Assembly (NCBI RefSeq): GCF_910592395.1
Contig: NC_088321.1
Location: 11,782,001-11,846,000, forward strand
Reading direction: 5' to 3'
DNA length: 64,000 nt
Source of the DNA: Lineus longissimus
Taxonomy: Eukaryota > Nemertea > Pilidiophora > Heteronemertea > Lineidae
In this document: positions 25,543 through 37,678 of the stretch, in pieces
How positions within the stretch are numbered: the stretch's first letter is position 1
Layout of the letters: each line of letters begins with the position of its first letter
Notes under the pieces: generated by a model
What the model was told of the DNA's origin: nothing
The model's input: only the letters and a program-made list of their open reading frames with translations
The model's database searches: none
Made by a program: the position numbers and the translations under genes

Positions 25543-26690
25543 TTCAATTTTTGTAAACTTTCTTCAGATTGTCTATCGATTATAATCGATGGCCTCGATT
25601 ACAAAATGCCACACCCTGTTTTATTTTCATTTTTGCCATCAAATATAATACTGTAGTTGCAACTATGAGCTCGTTAGAGTGTATCATCAAATACACTATT
25701 GGTTCGAACTATCGAAATCATTAATCAGGACTGCGAAGTTGTAGATCCGAACTGATATTCCGAAATATGGTTTATCCGCGTTAGTAGATGGTTTCAAATC
25801 TACATCACTGTTGAACAAAACAGATTATTTCTGCGATACTGCAATTTACAATAATGAATCCATCCTAGTTTCAAATTCAACAGCAGTATAAACGTAGAAT
25901 GTAGCTCCTCGAGAATATGACCTTCACCCTCTCTATCAAGCCTAATATTATTAAGGAATACTACGTGATAATTCCTGTATCACATCCTATTGAAGGCCTG
26001 ACTGATGATAATCCTGTTGTTTAGTCAATTGATTAATGATAATGCATGTACTGGCAGACGTTCCACTCATAAACACGAACTCGTGTAATAGCACAATGAT
26101 ATCACCTTCAAGCTGACCTCTGCCTGACCTTCCTAATTTGTTCAGTATTCATCAGGTCAAGGTCAAACATTCAATGACACACATCTGGTAATCCTATGCT
26201 GAATAATCTCTCGGCAGTATAGCCTTCCTATCAGATTACAAATATCATTCTGTATCACTTTTATTTTGTATCCCTTCCACTTATTCCAATACTTTATTTT
26301 CTGAATCAATCCGTCCCGTCCTCAATTTTAAATCCACTGAAATACGGCTTTAAAATCAGATCCAGAAGTCCAATGCATCGCGTTGGATAACCCAATAAGT
26401 ATATTCCTTAACTGATGTCTTAAATCCTTGAGAAACAATCAAAGGTGTCCCTGAATTCAATCAAATATACATGTAGATTAACCTTGCATTGGTTGTTCAA
26501 TCAAAGCAACACTAGTAACTTTTAGTATTACGTTTAAAGACAGGCTTTTCTATGGCGCTCGGTTCAGCTTGATATCTTATTATCGAAAGTGCGCATGTCG
26601 GATGATTATCATTTTAGTATTCATAAGAAATTTCTGGGGTTAAAGATCAACCTAAAAGCGCACCTTGAACATGACAGGTAGGGTGACCAA
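25543..26690. other. Upstream of the receptor exon; no gene
   Basis: This is the presumed 5' flank or 5' intron of the receptor gene. A palindrome ATCGATTATAATCGAT lies at about 25574-25589. An AGGTCA/TGACCT-rich patch at about 26110-26165 resembles the repeat at 3.8-4.3 kb. No promoter can be assigned with confidence. Confidence 0.35.
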
Positions 26691-26790
26691 GCAGTGACTT
26701 GATCAGTAAGCAGTGACTCGATCAGTAGTCGAACCCACAATCTCATAATCATGAGTGATACGATAATTCCACACCACCGATGCTCCACTG
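26691..26790 (-). mobile_element. tRNA-related SINE head
   Basis: On the minus strand an A-box-like segment (GGTGGTGTGGAATTATCG), an anticodon-stem-like hairpin (CTCATGATTATGAG) and a B-box-like GGGTTCGACTA occur in tRNA order and spacing. The acceptor stem does not pair, so it is a tRNA-derived SINE or pseudogene, not a functional tRNA. An 18-bp duplication (CAGTGACTYGATCAGTA) abuts its 3' side. Confidence 0.5.
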
Positions 26791-27400
26791 GTGTCAGTTG
26801 GTAAAAAACCGCACTAAATATTGTCGCTGGGTAATTGTCGTTCTAGAAACTATGATTAAGGATGTTATCTATTGATACTGAGAATACCATGCTCTCATAA
26901 CCTACCAGGCGTATACTATAAAATCAAAGCGAGGGAACGCATTATGTCTTGGAAAGTTAAATTCCCAATAACTCATTCAGCACTTTTAGGTTTCTCTCTT
27001 TGTTCTTATTTGCCGCACTGCCAATGGACAATGGAAAACAAGGCAAAGCAAACCGCTCTCCGGACAAGTGTGTGGATGCATTTCTGGCGCTATGCCGCAT
27101 CGGCATCATCAGCTTCGTTGACAGTTCAACGTTTGTTTCTTACCTCTGATCAGACAATTCATTAGTTTTGTTTTATTTGGAGATATATAGACATGTACTT
27201 GCCTTCCTAATAAAAGTGGAATCGTTCTTATGACGTGCTTCTCAGCGTTTCAAAACATGCGTTGCTGTTTCCCTGGAAATATAGAGGACGTACAAATGAA
27301 TACAATGAATTCATATTATCTGACATTATTTTGTCTGTAGAGACATTAGATCAAATACCTTTCCGAGTACGGTGAATGGGCTATAACATCACAGCTTCTA
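26791..27400. other. Non-coding stretch
   Basis: A 97-codon open frame on the plus strand (26872-27165) has no recognisable domain and is probably chance. Confidence 0.35.
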
Positions 27401-27414
27401 ATATGAGAAAGAAA

Positions 27415-28098
27415 AATAGAGATATTTTTCTTCCATAAAACTAGGTTATATAGAAAAGAAACAGAAAACTAAGTTTTTAAAATACAACTTAGTCTTCCTC
27501 AAAAAAAGGTGTAAGTTTCATGAAAACCAAGTTTCAAAAAAGATAAAAACTATGTTTTCTTCCATATACCCTAGTTTTACGAAAGAAAATCATGTTTTCT
27601 TAAAAAAAACTAGTTTCATTGAAAAAAACATGGTTTTCTTCTATGAAACTAAGTTTTGAAAGAAGAAAACCAGGTTTTATTGTAACCTAGTCCTTTTACC
27701 TCGTCTGAAACCCATTACAACCTCTCCCCAGACGAACCAGGAGATGAGGTAAAAAAACTAGGTTTTCTAGCATTCGGATCGGAAACTAGGTTTTATAAGA
27801 AATAGCCTGGTCTTTTTCAATAAAAACTAGGTTTGATGAAGACATGTATATAATCTTGTTTTATTCGACAAAACCAAGTTTTCTTTTACAAAACTAGGTT
27901 TTTATTGATGAAGCATATGTTAAATTTAAAAAAACACATAGTTTTCTTGGAAAAAAACAAGGAAACGTGGTTTTTATAATAAACCTATGCTTCTTCCATA
28001 AAAATCTAGTTTCACTGAATAAAACGTGGTCTTCTTCTATGAAACTAAGTTTTAAAAAAACTAGGTTTTCTTAATTATTGGACACACGGCTTGCCATA
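27415..28098. mobile_element. AAACCTAG foldback element, copy B (inverted relative to A and C)
   Basis: It has the same hairpin-unit composition as copies A and C. Its intact terminal repeat is on the right: ATTGGACACACGGCTTGCCA (28077 on), the exact reverse complement of the left ends of A and C. The left end is worn and its boundary approximate. The central unique stem (about 27685-27771: CTAGTCCTTTTACCTCGTCT .. GATGAGGTAAAAAAACTAGG) is conserved. No coding frame. Confidence 0.75.
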
Positions 28099-30034
28099 AA
28101 AGTAAACCCATTTAAAAACGTATAGATTGAAGTAACATGTAAGTAAAATACGATTTCTATTGAGGCCCGAATTTCGAAATGTCTTCCCGTTCCAATCAAA
28201 GAAACAATACTTTTTTCGCGATTTTGCTTTGGCAAATAATTCAAGGTTGTGTGCGTAATATAAAATCACCGCCAAAATGTTAATTGTTATGGTTTACAGT
28301 ATGTGACCTAGCAAAAAAGTGCAGTCAATATCTTACATCTAGATTTCGAAGTCAATCATTAATTAACGTCAAGTGATACGTGCTGCGGTCGAAAATATTC
28401 TAGTGTGTCGTGAAGGCCCAACACCTCCATTCGTAAACAAAACATAATACACTACATACTATGTATGAAATATATACATATAGGCCTACTTAGAATGGAA
28501 AAAACATTATAGAATTTGAATAAATCCCATGAATATCAATCAATCTTGCAACTGCTGGGACATCAATAAACTTTAAAAACACTTTGACACGGTTTTCGTT
28601 CTTCATTTGGTCTGTCATTAACAATGACAAAATGGACTTTAACACACAGTTCTTCCAATTACTATTAACAGAGAACCTTTGGGGGTGTTAATGGGGATGG
28701 TGGTGGTGGTGGTGGTGGTGTGTGTGTGTGTGTGGAGGGGGGGGGGGGGTTCTATGTGTACCAGGTAGATTCCGTGGTTCATCCTTTGACACCAATTCAA
28801 CGATGGATAAAGAGTATGTCTTATATTTATACATGTCCTAATGTGAATGTGGTAAATGGTAGTCGGAAAAAAAACACTGTCAATATTTGGCTGGTTTGGG
28901 AACCCTTCCGATCGAAGAAGTAAGAAGCACGCAGGGTGTGAGGTCATCAAGTTATGCGCGAATTCATTGTCGCGACACTCTTGTATCGGCTTTCGTACTT
29001 TGTAGCGCGACGGATCAGGTATTTCTTGAAAAACCGCCGTCGATAGAATATAAAACTCGTACTTCGTCATTCGTAGCTCATCGGAAGGATTCTTGAACCT
29101 GCATGCATATTACCGTGCTCAGAAATGTAGCGTGACTCGGTTATTGTAGCCAGCGGTTACTCTCCCTGGTCCTTTGTTAAGGTTATCCTTCAGCACATAT
29201 TGTATATTTCCTTTATTTATCTCACAGTGACAAATAACTTCAAAATATCAAACACACGGTACTGGTGTGCACATTCTTACTCTGTGCAATACTGTGCCAA
29301 TATCCGACATCGATTGACTGAAAGGCCGGGCAAATTAATTACGAGTTTCTGAGATCGACCAGAGATTTCACTCGATCACATAGTACGTTATCTTGTTATC
29401 ACGCTAAATGCGTGTCCACCGCAACATTTTCGCGCCCTTTTTTCATCATCTTCGTGAACCTAGGTCATTCGTAAAATCCGCGAAAATAAGACTATCATAG
29501 AAATTTGTTAACAGCATGGAAGATATAAATATCCGTGAGGAACGTAAGTTACCAAAACCTTCACGGATTTCGCGAAATTATCAATCTGCTGAAATAGAAA
29601 TGCCGAAATGATTTTAGAGCGTTTTTCCTCTAAAATTGTTTTCGCGAAGAGCTAAAATGACCCGTCGCAAATATATAGCGGTTCAAAGTACTTTGTAAGC
29701 CTACACGATTCCAGCTACCTTTTATTCTATACTTGGCCTTTTTATCAATAGGAAAACTCACTAAATCACTTTGCTAATTATGTTTTGTTATCATTATTAG
29801 GTTAGATTTCTAGGGCAACTGGCCTAGATCTAAAGAGACATATTTACTTTTGCTGTGTTCAAATACAGTCGTAACTCGAGCCGAACCAGGAAGTGACGTC
29901 AATATTGATTGACTTTTAAAATACCCACTAGAAAATAATATGTCAAAATGAAAGTAGGGCGTTCTCGGTCTTTGCAATCTTTTGCCGTCTTTGATCGTCA
30001 TGCTAGTGCGCTCCTCGGTGGGGTAGGATGATAG
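28099..30034. other. Non-coding stretch
   Basis: No gene. It contains the compound GGT/GT/G microsatellite at 28.7 kb and a CGCG-rich AT patch at about 29.4-29.7 kb (repeated TTTCGCGAA-like words) that may be a decayed repeat. Open frames up to 143 codons on the minus strand at 28.6-29.1 kb run through the microsatellite and are not credible genes. Confidence 0.4.
28696..28750. repeat. (GGT)n(GT)n(G)n compound microsatellite
   Basis: About eight GGT units, then about eight GT units and a G-run of about 12. It is a pure low-complexity tract. Confidence 0.9.
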
Positions 30035-30036
30035 TA

Positions 30037-30618
30037 GAGACCTTTCGCTACGCCGTTCCGAGAACCGCTACACCGAGAACGTTTCTCGTTCCCGATCCCG
30101 TTCCCGGAAACACTGAAACGCGTTCCGCATGGCCGTCACCGAGAAAGAGTTTGGTTTCTATGGAGATCGTCGAAATGGCGGCAAACTTGAGACGCCTTGC
30201 AGATTTCGCAATTGAAGATGATGAATTTATGGCATTTTATATCAAAAATGAAGTCTTAGGAGCCAAGGAAAGTACGTTTGCGCCAGCGTGTGCATCCAAT
30301 GCATGCTGCTATAAATGACTGATTTACGACCGCTTAACATGCTTAATAGGGCGATTCGGGGCAGTATGAACTTGTTTCCCCTTCTAAAACACAGTCTCTC
30401 CACTTTACATACTACTTCAGGTGCCTTACCGCAATAGAATCCCACAAATTCGTCATTTTTCTTCTTTAACCACTGTAAACAGACGCCGAGAAAAACAGGC
30501 CTCATTCACGGAATCCAGAACGGGAACGGGCAAAGCTGCTCATCAATCGATGACGTCATACGCAAAACGCGATCGTTCTCGATCGATTTCTCGGCGGAAC
30601 GGCGTAGCGAAAGGTCCC
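30037..30618. mobile_element. MITE family 1, copy 1 (TIR GAGACCTTTCGCTACGCCGT)
   Basis: The left end GAGACCTTTCGCTACGCCGT is mirrored by the right end ACGGCGTAGCGAAAGGTCCC, with TA on both sides (30035-30036 and 30619-30620). Sub-terminal GTTCCCGATCCCGTTCCC is echoed as GAACGGGAACGGG near the right end. A TGACGTCA palindrome lies at 30551-30558. The 96-codon open frame starting at the left end is not domain-bearing. Copy 2 is at 36733-37106 in the opposite orientation. Confidence 0.75.
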
Positions 30619-30785
30619 TAGTAAACAACATAAGTCATGGTGTGATGTTTTCTTTTTTTAATGAAAACTTGTAAAGCAATGTCGAAATCAAACGAGCATT
30701 ATGATGTTTCCGGACCGTGAACATTGTTCGCAAAGTCTCAAATGATAAAAATACTTCAGGAAGTTTCCATGCTTTGATGTATCAA
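30619..30785. other. Spacer between two TIR elements
   Basis: About 165 bp of plain AT-rich sequence separates two independent TA-flanked elements. Confidence 0.4.
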
Positions 30786-30787
30786 TA

Positions 30788-31560
30788 GAGAGGTTAAGAA
30801 CTCGAACGGTAAACGACAACGGTAACGACAATGACGTCATCCTCCAAATCGTCTACCGTTTCAATAATGAATAAATGTCGTTCGGTTCAGAAGGTCATTA
30901 CAGGCCTATATTGGCCATTACAGGCCTGTAATGCATCTTCCGTGAACGCAGTGCAGATCTTTATCATGATTATCAATTTTCACACACATTAATGATGTAA
31001 TCCATCGAGTAACAAACTTATAACTTAGATAATCGTAGCCCATGTGAAACCCTGTCGATTGATCATTCACTTCTGCCACTCAATTCAAGTGGAACATGCC
31101 GCCGAAGTTTCGTTTCACTCAATAGCAGGATGTGCTGCAGCTGAGAGAAGTTGTCGTTGCGCATTGTAGAGCAGCAAAAAACATCCGTCATCTTCCAAAA
31201 AAGTAGTGGATCCATGTTAGTGTTGACCAATTACAAAAATTGTATCGAAAAGTGTCATGCACATCTACACGTCTGGAGTTTATGAGGTAATTCATTGAAC
31301 AGCCGTGTACAACAGGCCCTGGAAGGCGCATGATTCGATTGTCATTTCAAGTCACATGAAAACATTATATAAGTCAGTTGAAAAGCCTAGTCCTGCTCTT
31401 CCTTGACTCGGATCAGTGTCAGCCAAATGAACATTTTACGTTTACCGCCGGGAACTTCAATGCATGCTTCTTAACCCAACTAGCGTTATTTCTTCACGAT
31501 AAATGTAATGACGTCATTGTCGTTACCGTTGTCGTTTATCGTTCGAGTTCTTAACCTCCC
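30788..31560. mobile_element. MITE family 2 with about 50-bp near-perfect TIRs
   Basis: The left arm (30788 to about 30840) begins GAGAGGTTAAGAACTCGAAC. The right arm (about 31508-31560) is its reverse complement with only one or two differences. TA flanks both ends (30786-30787 and 31561-31562). Each arm carries a TGACGTCA palindrome (30832-30839 and 31509-31516), the core binding site of CREB/ATF bZIP proteins. The 670-bp interior has no transposase. The near-perfect TIRs argue for a fairly recent insertion. Confidence 0.82.
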
Positions 31561-31562
31561 TA

Positions 31563-33856
31563 TTGTTAAATGTGTTGAATTTCTCACGCGGTTGAATCAT
31601 CAGTATCACACGAGGAAGTCATAAGACAGGCCTTTCCCGGCCGCTTGGCCAAAAACGATGATTAGCCACAGATAAAATCTAAATGACACCATTAATTGAC
31701 CTTATCTTTGAATTTATCGGGAAAATATATATCTGAACGGAAAGGAGTTCAGTTAGTGAAACAGACGGCATTCAACCGCTTCGACACAGGGATATGTGGT
31801 GTTGGGTGATCTGGCGATTGTCTTTCATTTATGGAGACTTAATCTCTGTCACAAGTGCAACAACGGTGCAGCCAACTAAATGCCCAGTTGGTGTTAAAGA
31901 CAAACGCCAGCGTTAGCTCTACTGAGCGTTATCTCCTAAATTCAGCAGGAAAGAATTTCATAACACAGCAGTAACGTCCGGACGTAACGCTAACGTCACT
32001 GTAATCCTGCGTTAAGACTTAACGCCAACGTTAATGCTTCTGTCGTTTTGGCAACCAGGCACTGTTTCAACTTGCCGTCTTCCCGCTGCAATCACTATCG
32101 TGTGAATACTGTACACGCGTAACCACTCGGATTGAGACCTGTCAAAATAAAATATCAAAGAGCTAAAAAGATGCTCCCCTAAAATTAGTTTGTTCCCCAA
32201 CCTCATACATTTTCAAATAGCGGTGCTTTTTAATATCACTAGTGTTGGCCCCAAATATGGCATTGCATTCAAATTGACATCTGTAATCAGTACAGCTCTC
32301 AATTAATTAGACAGCTCAGTTGGGTTCTGAGGGTGTCCATGATAGTGAGGTTCTACAACTGTAATTTCTTATGGGAGTTTGGCACTAGATTGTATACAGC
32401 TGGTAAAAGGTCACTCATCACATCAATCAATGCTGCATTGTAGTTAATTAATCAAGATGTCGATTAGAAAACCATATACTCCACGCCTTGGCAAGGATTC
32501 ATTTAGGGTCTAAGGCGTTGACATCGAACTCGATATATTGCATGGTAGTCGCACCAAAGACCGCGACGGTAGATGTATACATGTATGTACACTTAGACCA
32601 AAACGCTTCGTCGAGGCTTTATTGGGCACAGTCAGAGCTTCAACTGAGCGGCGTTTCGCAACACAAAAACCGCTGCGGCAAAAAAGAGGCGCAATGTATT
32701 ATACACCGGGATTGATACTACATTTCATCCGATCGCGACATGTCCGAGGTGTAGGAGCGACAAAGTATTCGTACCCACAGTAAATAAATGCATATACTTA
32801 TAACAGAAGTACTCACCGTAATGGTTGTGTCTTCCTACTAAACTTGAGATCTACAGGTAAAGCTGAAAATGTCACCCCGAACCTTCAGCCAAAGCGCCCT
32901 AGATATTGGGCATAAATTTCAGCTCCACCAGCCGCCCGTTCTCGATTTCAGCACGGAGACTCTCCAAGTGCCGAGATATTACCTTTAAATCCAATTATAT
33001 ATTGTGGCGGTTTTCCTATTGCCGATGTCTGGAATTAATGTCTGTGTGGCTTTTTTATATAACCTCCTGAAAAAGGTGACCTGTCCTATGGTAAAAATAC
33101 GGAATAATGTATATCCCTTTTATAGAAACTCTACATTAAAAAGCACAGATACGGACATCGCACAACAGAATGCTTCTTACCCGGACATTTTTATCACACA
33201 CATACATGTATATTGATACTGTACCGGGACGCGATTCTTAATCATTGTTAATTTCACAACATCACATGTGCAAGCCTATGTTATGCATTGGCTGGCATCC
33301 ACACGTAGAGTTCCGGGAAACAACTCGATAGATGATAGATTGGACAATCAGTGAAGTGCCGCGTATAATTAGAAAGGTTTCTATGTAAATGTATATATAA
33401 TATTTCGTATATAGTGCAAACCGACTGCTGTGCTGACATGAAGATATTCTTATTGAAGGGATTAACTGGAATGACATTTGTTTTGGTACCGAAATTTGTA
33501 GATCGAGATGACCTGGCGCGGATTTCTAGGAACTCAAATGTTGGTCCTTCACGGTCCTTTGACTGGGTCGTAAACCATGGTTCTCTGCATCTTAGTTGCT
33601 TTGCCAGGGCAGGCTTAAAACCTCAACTTGATGTGATGGCAACGATCCAAAAATGACCATGGCATAAAGCCTAAAAGGATGATGATATTATATTTCCCTG
33701 CTAATATCATTTGTGTTACCGGTTAATCATTTTGATTTTTTTTAAAATGAGAAACCACGGTTTTAAATGACACCTACATGTTCTCCCTAATTTTTCTCTC
33801 GATCAGCCTACACTATTCTAAGGCAAGCCTAAGCGGAAATAATACAACCCTGGGAA
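31563..33856. other. Non-coding stretch
   Basis: Nothing gene-like. A loose inverted pair of AACGCCAGCGTTA / TAACGTCACTG..TTAACGCCAACGTTA words lies at about 31.9-32.03 kb and may be another decayed TIR element. Short open frames overlap on both strands with no features. Confidence 0.35.
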
Positions 33857-33975
33857 AATACTCGCAACATTCAAAAAGTACATGCAACATTTCAAAAACT
33901 ATGTGCAACATTTCGAAAATTACATCAACAATTTCAAAACTACGTACGTGCAACCCGTGAAAAATACATAGCAAC
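33857..33975. repeat. Minisatellite, about 24-bp unit, five copies
   Basis: Imperfect units of the form ACATGCAACATTTCAAAAACT repeat about five times with a period of 23-26 bp. The 101-codon minus-strand open frame here is the translated repeat (FEIVDVIFEMLHIVFEM-like). Confidence 0.7.
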
Positions 33976-35030
33976 ATTTGTTTTATGTTCAACCATGTTC
34001 GGTCATCTTTGAAGCGGGCGCCTTCTCGGCGCACACCTATAAATGGTCGCCGGCGTTGGCAACTTGCCCCCGACTTATCAACGGTTTCTCCAACTTTTTC
34101 CTGATTTATCCGACACAAGCCCGACTTCTAAAAACCTGTGAAAAATACCAGGGTTTCCTAATAAATAAATAAATAATAAAACTGCGCAATAAATATCACA
34201 GGCTTATGATGAAGGGGGTTAATGAGGTGTACGACAAACACTCAGAGTGACTTAATTGACCCCATTCAGCATAGGCCTGGGATCTTTGATACCCTATTTT
34301 GAGGAGCCCTTGACTTTTTCACTTTCGTCGGATTAATCAGGAACAGGTTAGAGAACCCGTTAAGAAGTAGGAAAAAGCCTCTTACTTAATGTACGGTGTG
34401 ATTGGAAAGAACCATATCGGTAACTTCGTTTAACTCAATCTTGTCAACCAGGCTCTTACCTATAGTCACCCTTACTCCGAAAAACGAACGATTATACTGA
34501 ATAATCGATATTCCAATCGACGTTTTCCCATTGTTTTGAGAGACGAAACACAGAAAAAAAAGACATAAATGACCTTGAGTGGAAATTAGACAATAGTGAT
34601 TGAACGTCACAAATGGTACTCACATTTGCTGTTTAGACATATTAGGTGAGGGTAAATTAAGCCCTCGGCGTGGTAAAGAGGATAGACATTTGCGCATTAT
34701 CCGAATTCTGGAAATATGGTCCAGAGTTGCCAGTTACCAGTTTGGTTCAAAAATGGAATTTTCATGATTGGTAAACATTCTGTTGTGTCGTGATGTGGTT
34801 GCGATTATATCGAGTGACAAGGTGTAAGCACGAACGATGTGATTGATTTCTCGACTGCAGACGCGGTTAGTTGTGTTCGGTCCTCCATTGTTAAGGGCAA
34901 TTGTTAGAACAATAAGCACTCTGTTCTCCTATCTGTATTCCGTTAGCCATGTCATCGAAAATGCATTCTCTACCCGGCGTTCTGCTGTCCCCGTGTAGTT
35001 CATTTTCAGTCTGTATTGCAGATACACTTG
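33976..35030. other. Non-coding stretch before unit 1
   Basis: A short (AAAT)n run is at about 34159-34176. There is no gene. Confidence 0.35.
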
Positions 35031-35270
35031 TCATTTTATATAGCTTTGATACAAACTGTTCGCCTGATTCTGGACTACATGTAGTCAGTTTGAGATGGCG
35101 CTATTTATCCTACAAATCTACACGCGAGTGCAAATAGTTTCACCTATCGTAGGAAATGCACATGCAATCGATCACTTAATCATTTCAACAAACTCAAATT
35201 TATTACTGTTACAAAACGAGGAAGCGTTTCATTTTACCACCATTAAAACATAGATTGATGCGCAATAACG
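35031..35270. promoter_or_regulatory. Conserved 5' flank of unit 1
   Basis: This segment aligns by eye with 41240-41470 upstream of unit 2 (shared GATGGCGC, TCTACACGC, AGTGCAAAT, GTTTCRCCTATCG, GGAAA.GCA). It aligns more weakly with 51335-51480 upstream of the disrupted unit. Conservation in all three places suggests that the promoter and 5' untranslated region were duplicated with the gene. No TATA box or start site can be fixed. Confidence 0.5.
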
Positions 35271-35581
35271 ATGAAAATCTACACAGCAATTTTCGTTGTG
35301 TTTCTCTCTCGGCAGGAGGTAGCACCGTCGATAACATCCGCCATATTTAATAGACTAGGTCCAGCACGCGCTTCAATCGATAAACACTACTTTGGCGAAG
35401 TTGTTGCTCGATCTACAATAAAATGCTGCATACGATGCATCGCAAGTCAGTATTGTTTGACAATTAACACTTTCTTAAAAAGGAACAGGTGCAGATTGAG
35501 CTATTTCAAGCCGGAATACCTTGGCGATGTTATACATTATCCAGAAATGGGGCGGTTATATTCGAAATGTAAAAATACACG
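35271..35581 (+). CDS. Unit 1 exon 1: secreted PAN/Apple-like protein
   Basis: The exon begins at ATG 35271 with a signal peptide (MKIYTAIFVVFLSR, cleavage perhaps near residues 20-25). A six-cysteine module follows, spaced CC-x2-C, x6-C, x11-C, then x20-odd-C (IKCCIRCIASQYC, NRCRLSYF, LYSKCK). This is the PAN/Apple pattern, a disulfide-stabilised binding module of secreted animal proteins. The exon ends at ACACG|GTAAGG (donor 35582), phase 2, matching the exon 2 acceptor at 37679. Exons 1 and 2 together predict about 405 residues with no membrane segment, so the product is probably secreted. Unit 2 (41471) and the disrupted unit (52652) encode close relatives. The ligand and function are unknown. 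Confidence 0.75.
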
Positions 35582-36295
35582 GTAAGGAAGCATGCATGGA
35601 AAGAAGGAGTATCAGGGGCATATCATCTGGTTAAAAAAGCTATCAGTAATTAACAATACTACGTGTACTATATCATCGTTGTTGCTGTTGTCGGTGGAAT
35701 AAACTAGAAGGAATGCGCTACAAGGGCCGTGAAAGAAGGGAACAATTTCAGTCCAAATATTGCGTTTCGTCTTGAGAACAAAATTTTAGACCGAATCAGT
35801 TGAAATGTGGTGTGATAAATGCAAATAACATAAAAATAACACCAATCAACGGTCCCATTGAAAATAATTTCTTTGATCACTTATAACGGATGAATAGCTT
35901 TACAATTTTTCAAGTGAATGGCATTTATCGTGCCAAAATTAAAACTTTGTGCCCCAAGGGTTTTTTGATAAAGCCCGGATAATATTCGGTATATATTTGG
36001 ACAGCAGTTAAAAACGTAATATATGTGCGCTTCTCGTGAAACAATCCACCGACAACAATTATGACGCAGCTCGAATTACGTACTCAAAGTCTGATAGCGA
36101 TTTTTTTTGCGATACAGCATCATTATTATGCCACTGCCGCGAAAGGTTAATGTATGACTACAGGCACAACTTGACTAGAACGTGAAATCCGAAAGCAGTC
36201 AGAAATCTCACACATCGAAGTGAATGCCAATTTCAAGGGTGGGGGGTCAAAGTATTCAAAGTGCAAGCAATTTTTCACCCAGTGCTAGTGGAGCT

Positions 36296-36620
36296 TTGTT
36301 ATGCGAAGCGAAGTGTTGCATAAGTCTAATCGGAGCAGTTTAAAAGCCCTGTTTTAGATCCAAGCAATAACAACGTTTGCATAGCGCAGACTGATAGTAG
36401 ATCTCGCCGTTTGAGTAAAGGAAAAGAAAGAACGCTGAAGGTTTCATAGCGTACATGGGAAGCATCAAACATCGTTCGTATCCAGGGCTTGGAACTCCAA
36501 CCCAGTTGCACTGACATGTTTATCTGACATATTTAAGTGCATACGGCAGTGCATTCCGCTGTGCAGTGCAGCGCATTACGTAGTGTGCAGTTTCACACCC
36601 ACTCGTAGTGTTCGTGCAGT
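36296..36620 (+). other. Conserved intronic segment, unit 1 copy
   Basis: It matches 42815-43170 (unit 2 intron) and 62079-62350 (disrupted unit). The first block contains GCGAAGCGAAGTGTTGCATA, then a TCTAA..TTAGA potential stem and AACGTTTGCATAGCG. The second block is rich in TGCA/GCAT words (GTGCAGTGCAGCGCATTACG). The surrounding intron is less similar. It may be a regulatory element or a small RNA; no known RNA family is recognised. Confidence 0.5.
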
Positions 36621-36732
36621 GTATTGGCGTATCATCCCTATAACGATTGTGCTGAATCACTTAATATACGATGTTTCTAGGCTGAGGTTCAAGTTCAAAG
36701 GTAATATTACTCGATGTACACATCTTACAGTA

Positions 36733-37106
36733 GTGACCTTTCGCTATCCTGGCCGCCAAAAAATTCACTGAGAATGAGCGGTTTTATGCGTATGACGTCA
36801 TCAGTCTATGGGTAGGTTTTCCCGATCCCGATCGCGGTTTCTGTGAATCAGGCGCTGGATCTCGGAGCAGTCAATGAGAATACCAACAACATTGAACATG
36901 ACTTTCTACCGGGAAAATGGCTAATCTGTGGGACGCACCTCAGTTACTGTCGAGTGCCAATGGAAATTAAGCAGTGAAAATGTGCGGTGTTATAAAGAAC
37001 TGTATTTCTCGAGCGCCGGACTGCGAAAGGCGATACGTCAGTTTGCATGCCGGAAACGGGAACGGGAATAATTCTCAGTTCACTGAACGGGTAGCGAAAG
37101 GTCTCC
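36733..37106. mobile_element. MITE family 1, copy 2 (in unit 1 intron)
   Basis: The ends read GTGACCTTTCGCTA on the left and, reversed, GGAGACCTTTCGCTACCCGT on the right, matching the element at 30037-30618 in opposite orientation. The subterminal GCGTATGACGTCATC (TGACGTCA at 36793-36800) and CCCGATCCCGATCGCGG are also shared. TA precedes the left end; the right-hand partner appears mutated. It has no open frame of interest and is shorter than copy 1 by internal loss. Confidence 0.7.
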
Positions 37107-37678
37107 AGTATTACCATGGAAAATCGTGAAAAGAGTATCACAGTTAAGGTCCGTATATGATAGTTACATTCTGATAAGTGTATGTGTACAATACTTACAA
37201 AATCTTTGCGCGATTCTGATTTGATATGTCACACCAGAATCGTGCATTGGTAATGTAACGATGATTATACATGTCAGATAAACTTAATACGGCTTTTAAT
37301 CCAGAATACACACTCGAAACATCTTTGTTTTCGAGCAAGGAGGGCTCCCGAAAGAATCGCAAGTGGATTGGGGGCGAGATTTTGTTCGCTGCAAGTAGTG
37401 ACATCTGGCGTTGTGATTTCATGTTGTGACGTCGCGTGATCTCTAACTTTCCGGGTTTGTTACGGCTCTAGTCTCCGAATGGATCCCTTTCAAAGAAAAT
37501 TTAGTGCCGTAGCGTCATGGGGAATTTCGACACGGGTAGGCGCATAGAATATGCGTTATGATCTGTATGGACACAAGTTATACATTTGATATACAGCTCA
37601 TTTTAAACAAGTAATACATATCTAGTCTAAATCTCTCATAATAATCTTTTCTTAATACTGCAATTTCTTTTGTGATAG

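Larger units (their letters stand above)
35582..37678 (+). other. Intron of unit 1
   Basis: The 2.1-kb intron is bounded by GTAAGG at 35582 and a pyrimidine-rich TTTCTTTTGTGATAG ending at 37678. It contains a segment conserved with the unit 2 intron and the disrupted unit (36296-36410 and 36540-36620), and a 374-bp TIR element (36733-37106) absent from unit 2. There is no other coding content. Confidence 0.6.

Noticed and set aside
26691-26790. Possible tRNA gene on the minus strand
   Set aside because: A-box, anticodon-like hairpin and B-box are in order, but the acceptor stem does not pair; kept as a SINE head.
28639-29070. 143-codon minus-strand open frame
   Set aside because: Much of it is translation of the GGT/GT/G microsatellite (Thr/His/Pro runs); no domain.
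29400-29700. CpG island or promoter at the CGCG-rich patch
   Set aside because: The CG words are scattered in AT-rich sequence and look like a decayed repeat (TTTCGCGAA words). No gene starts nearby.
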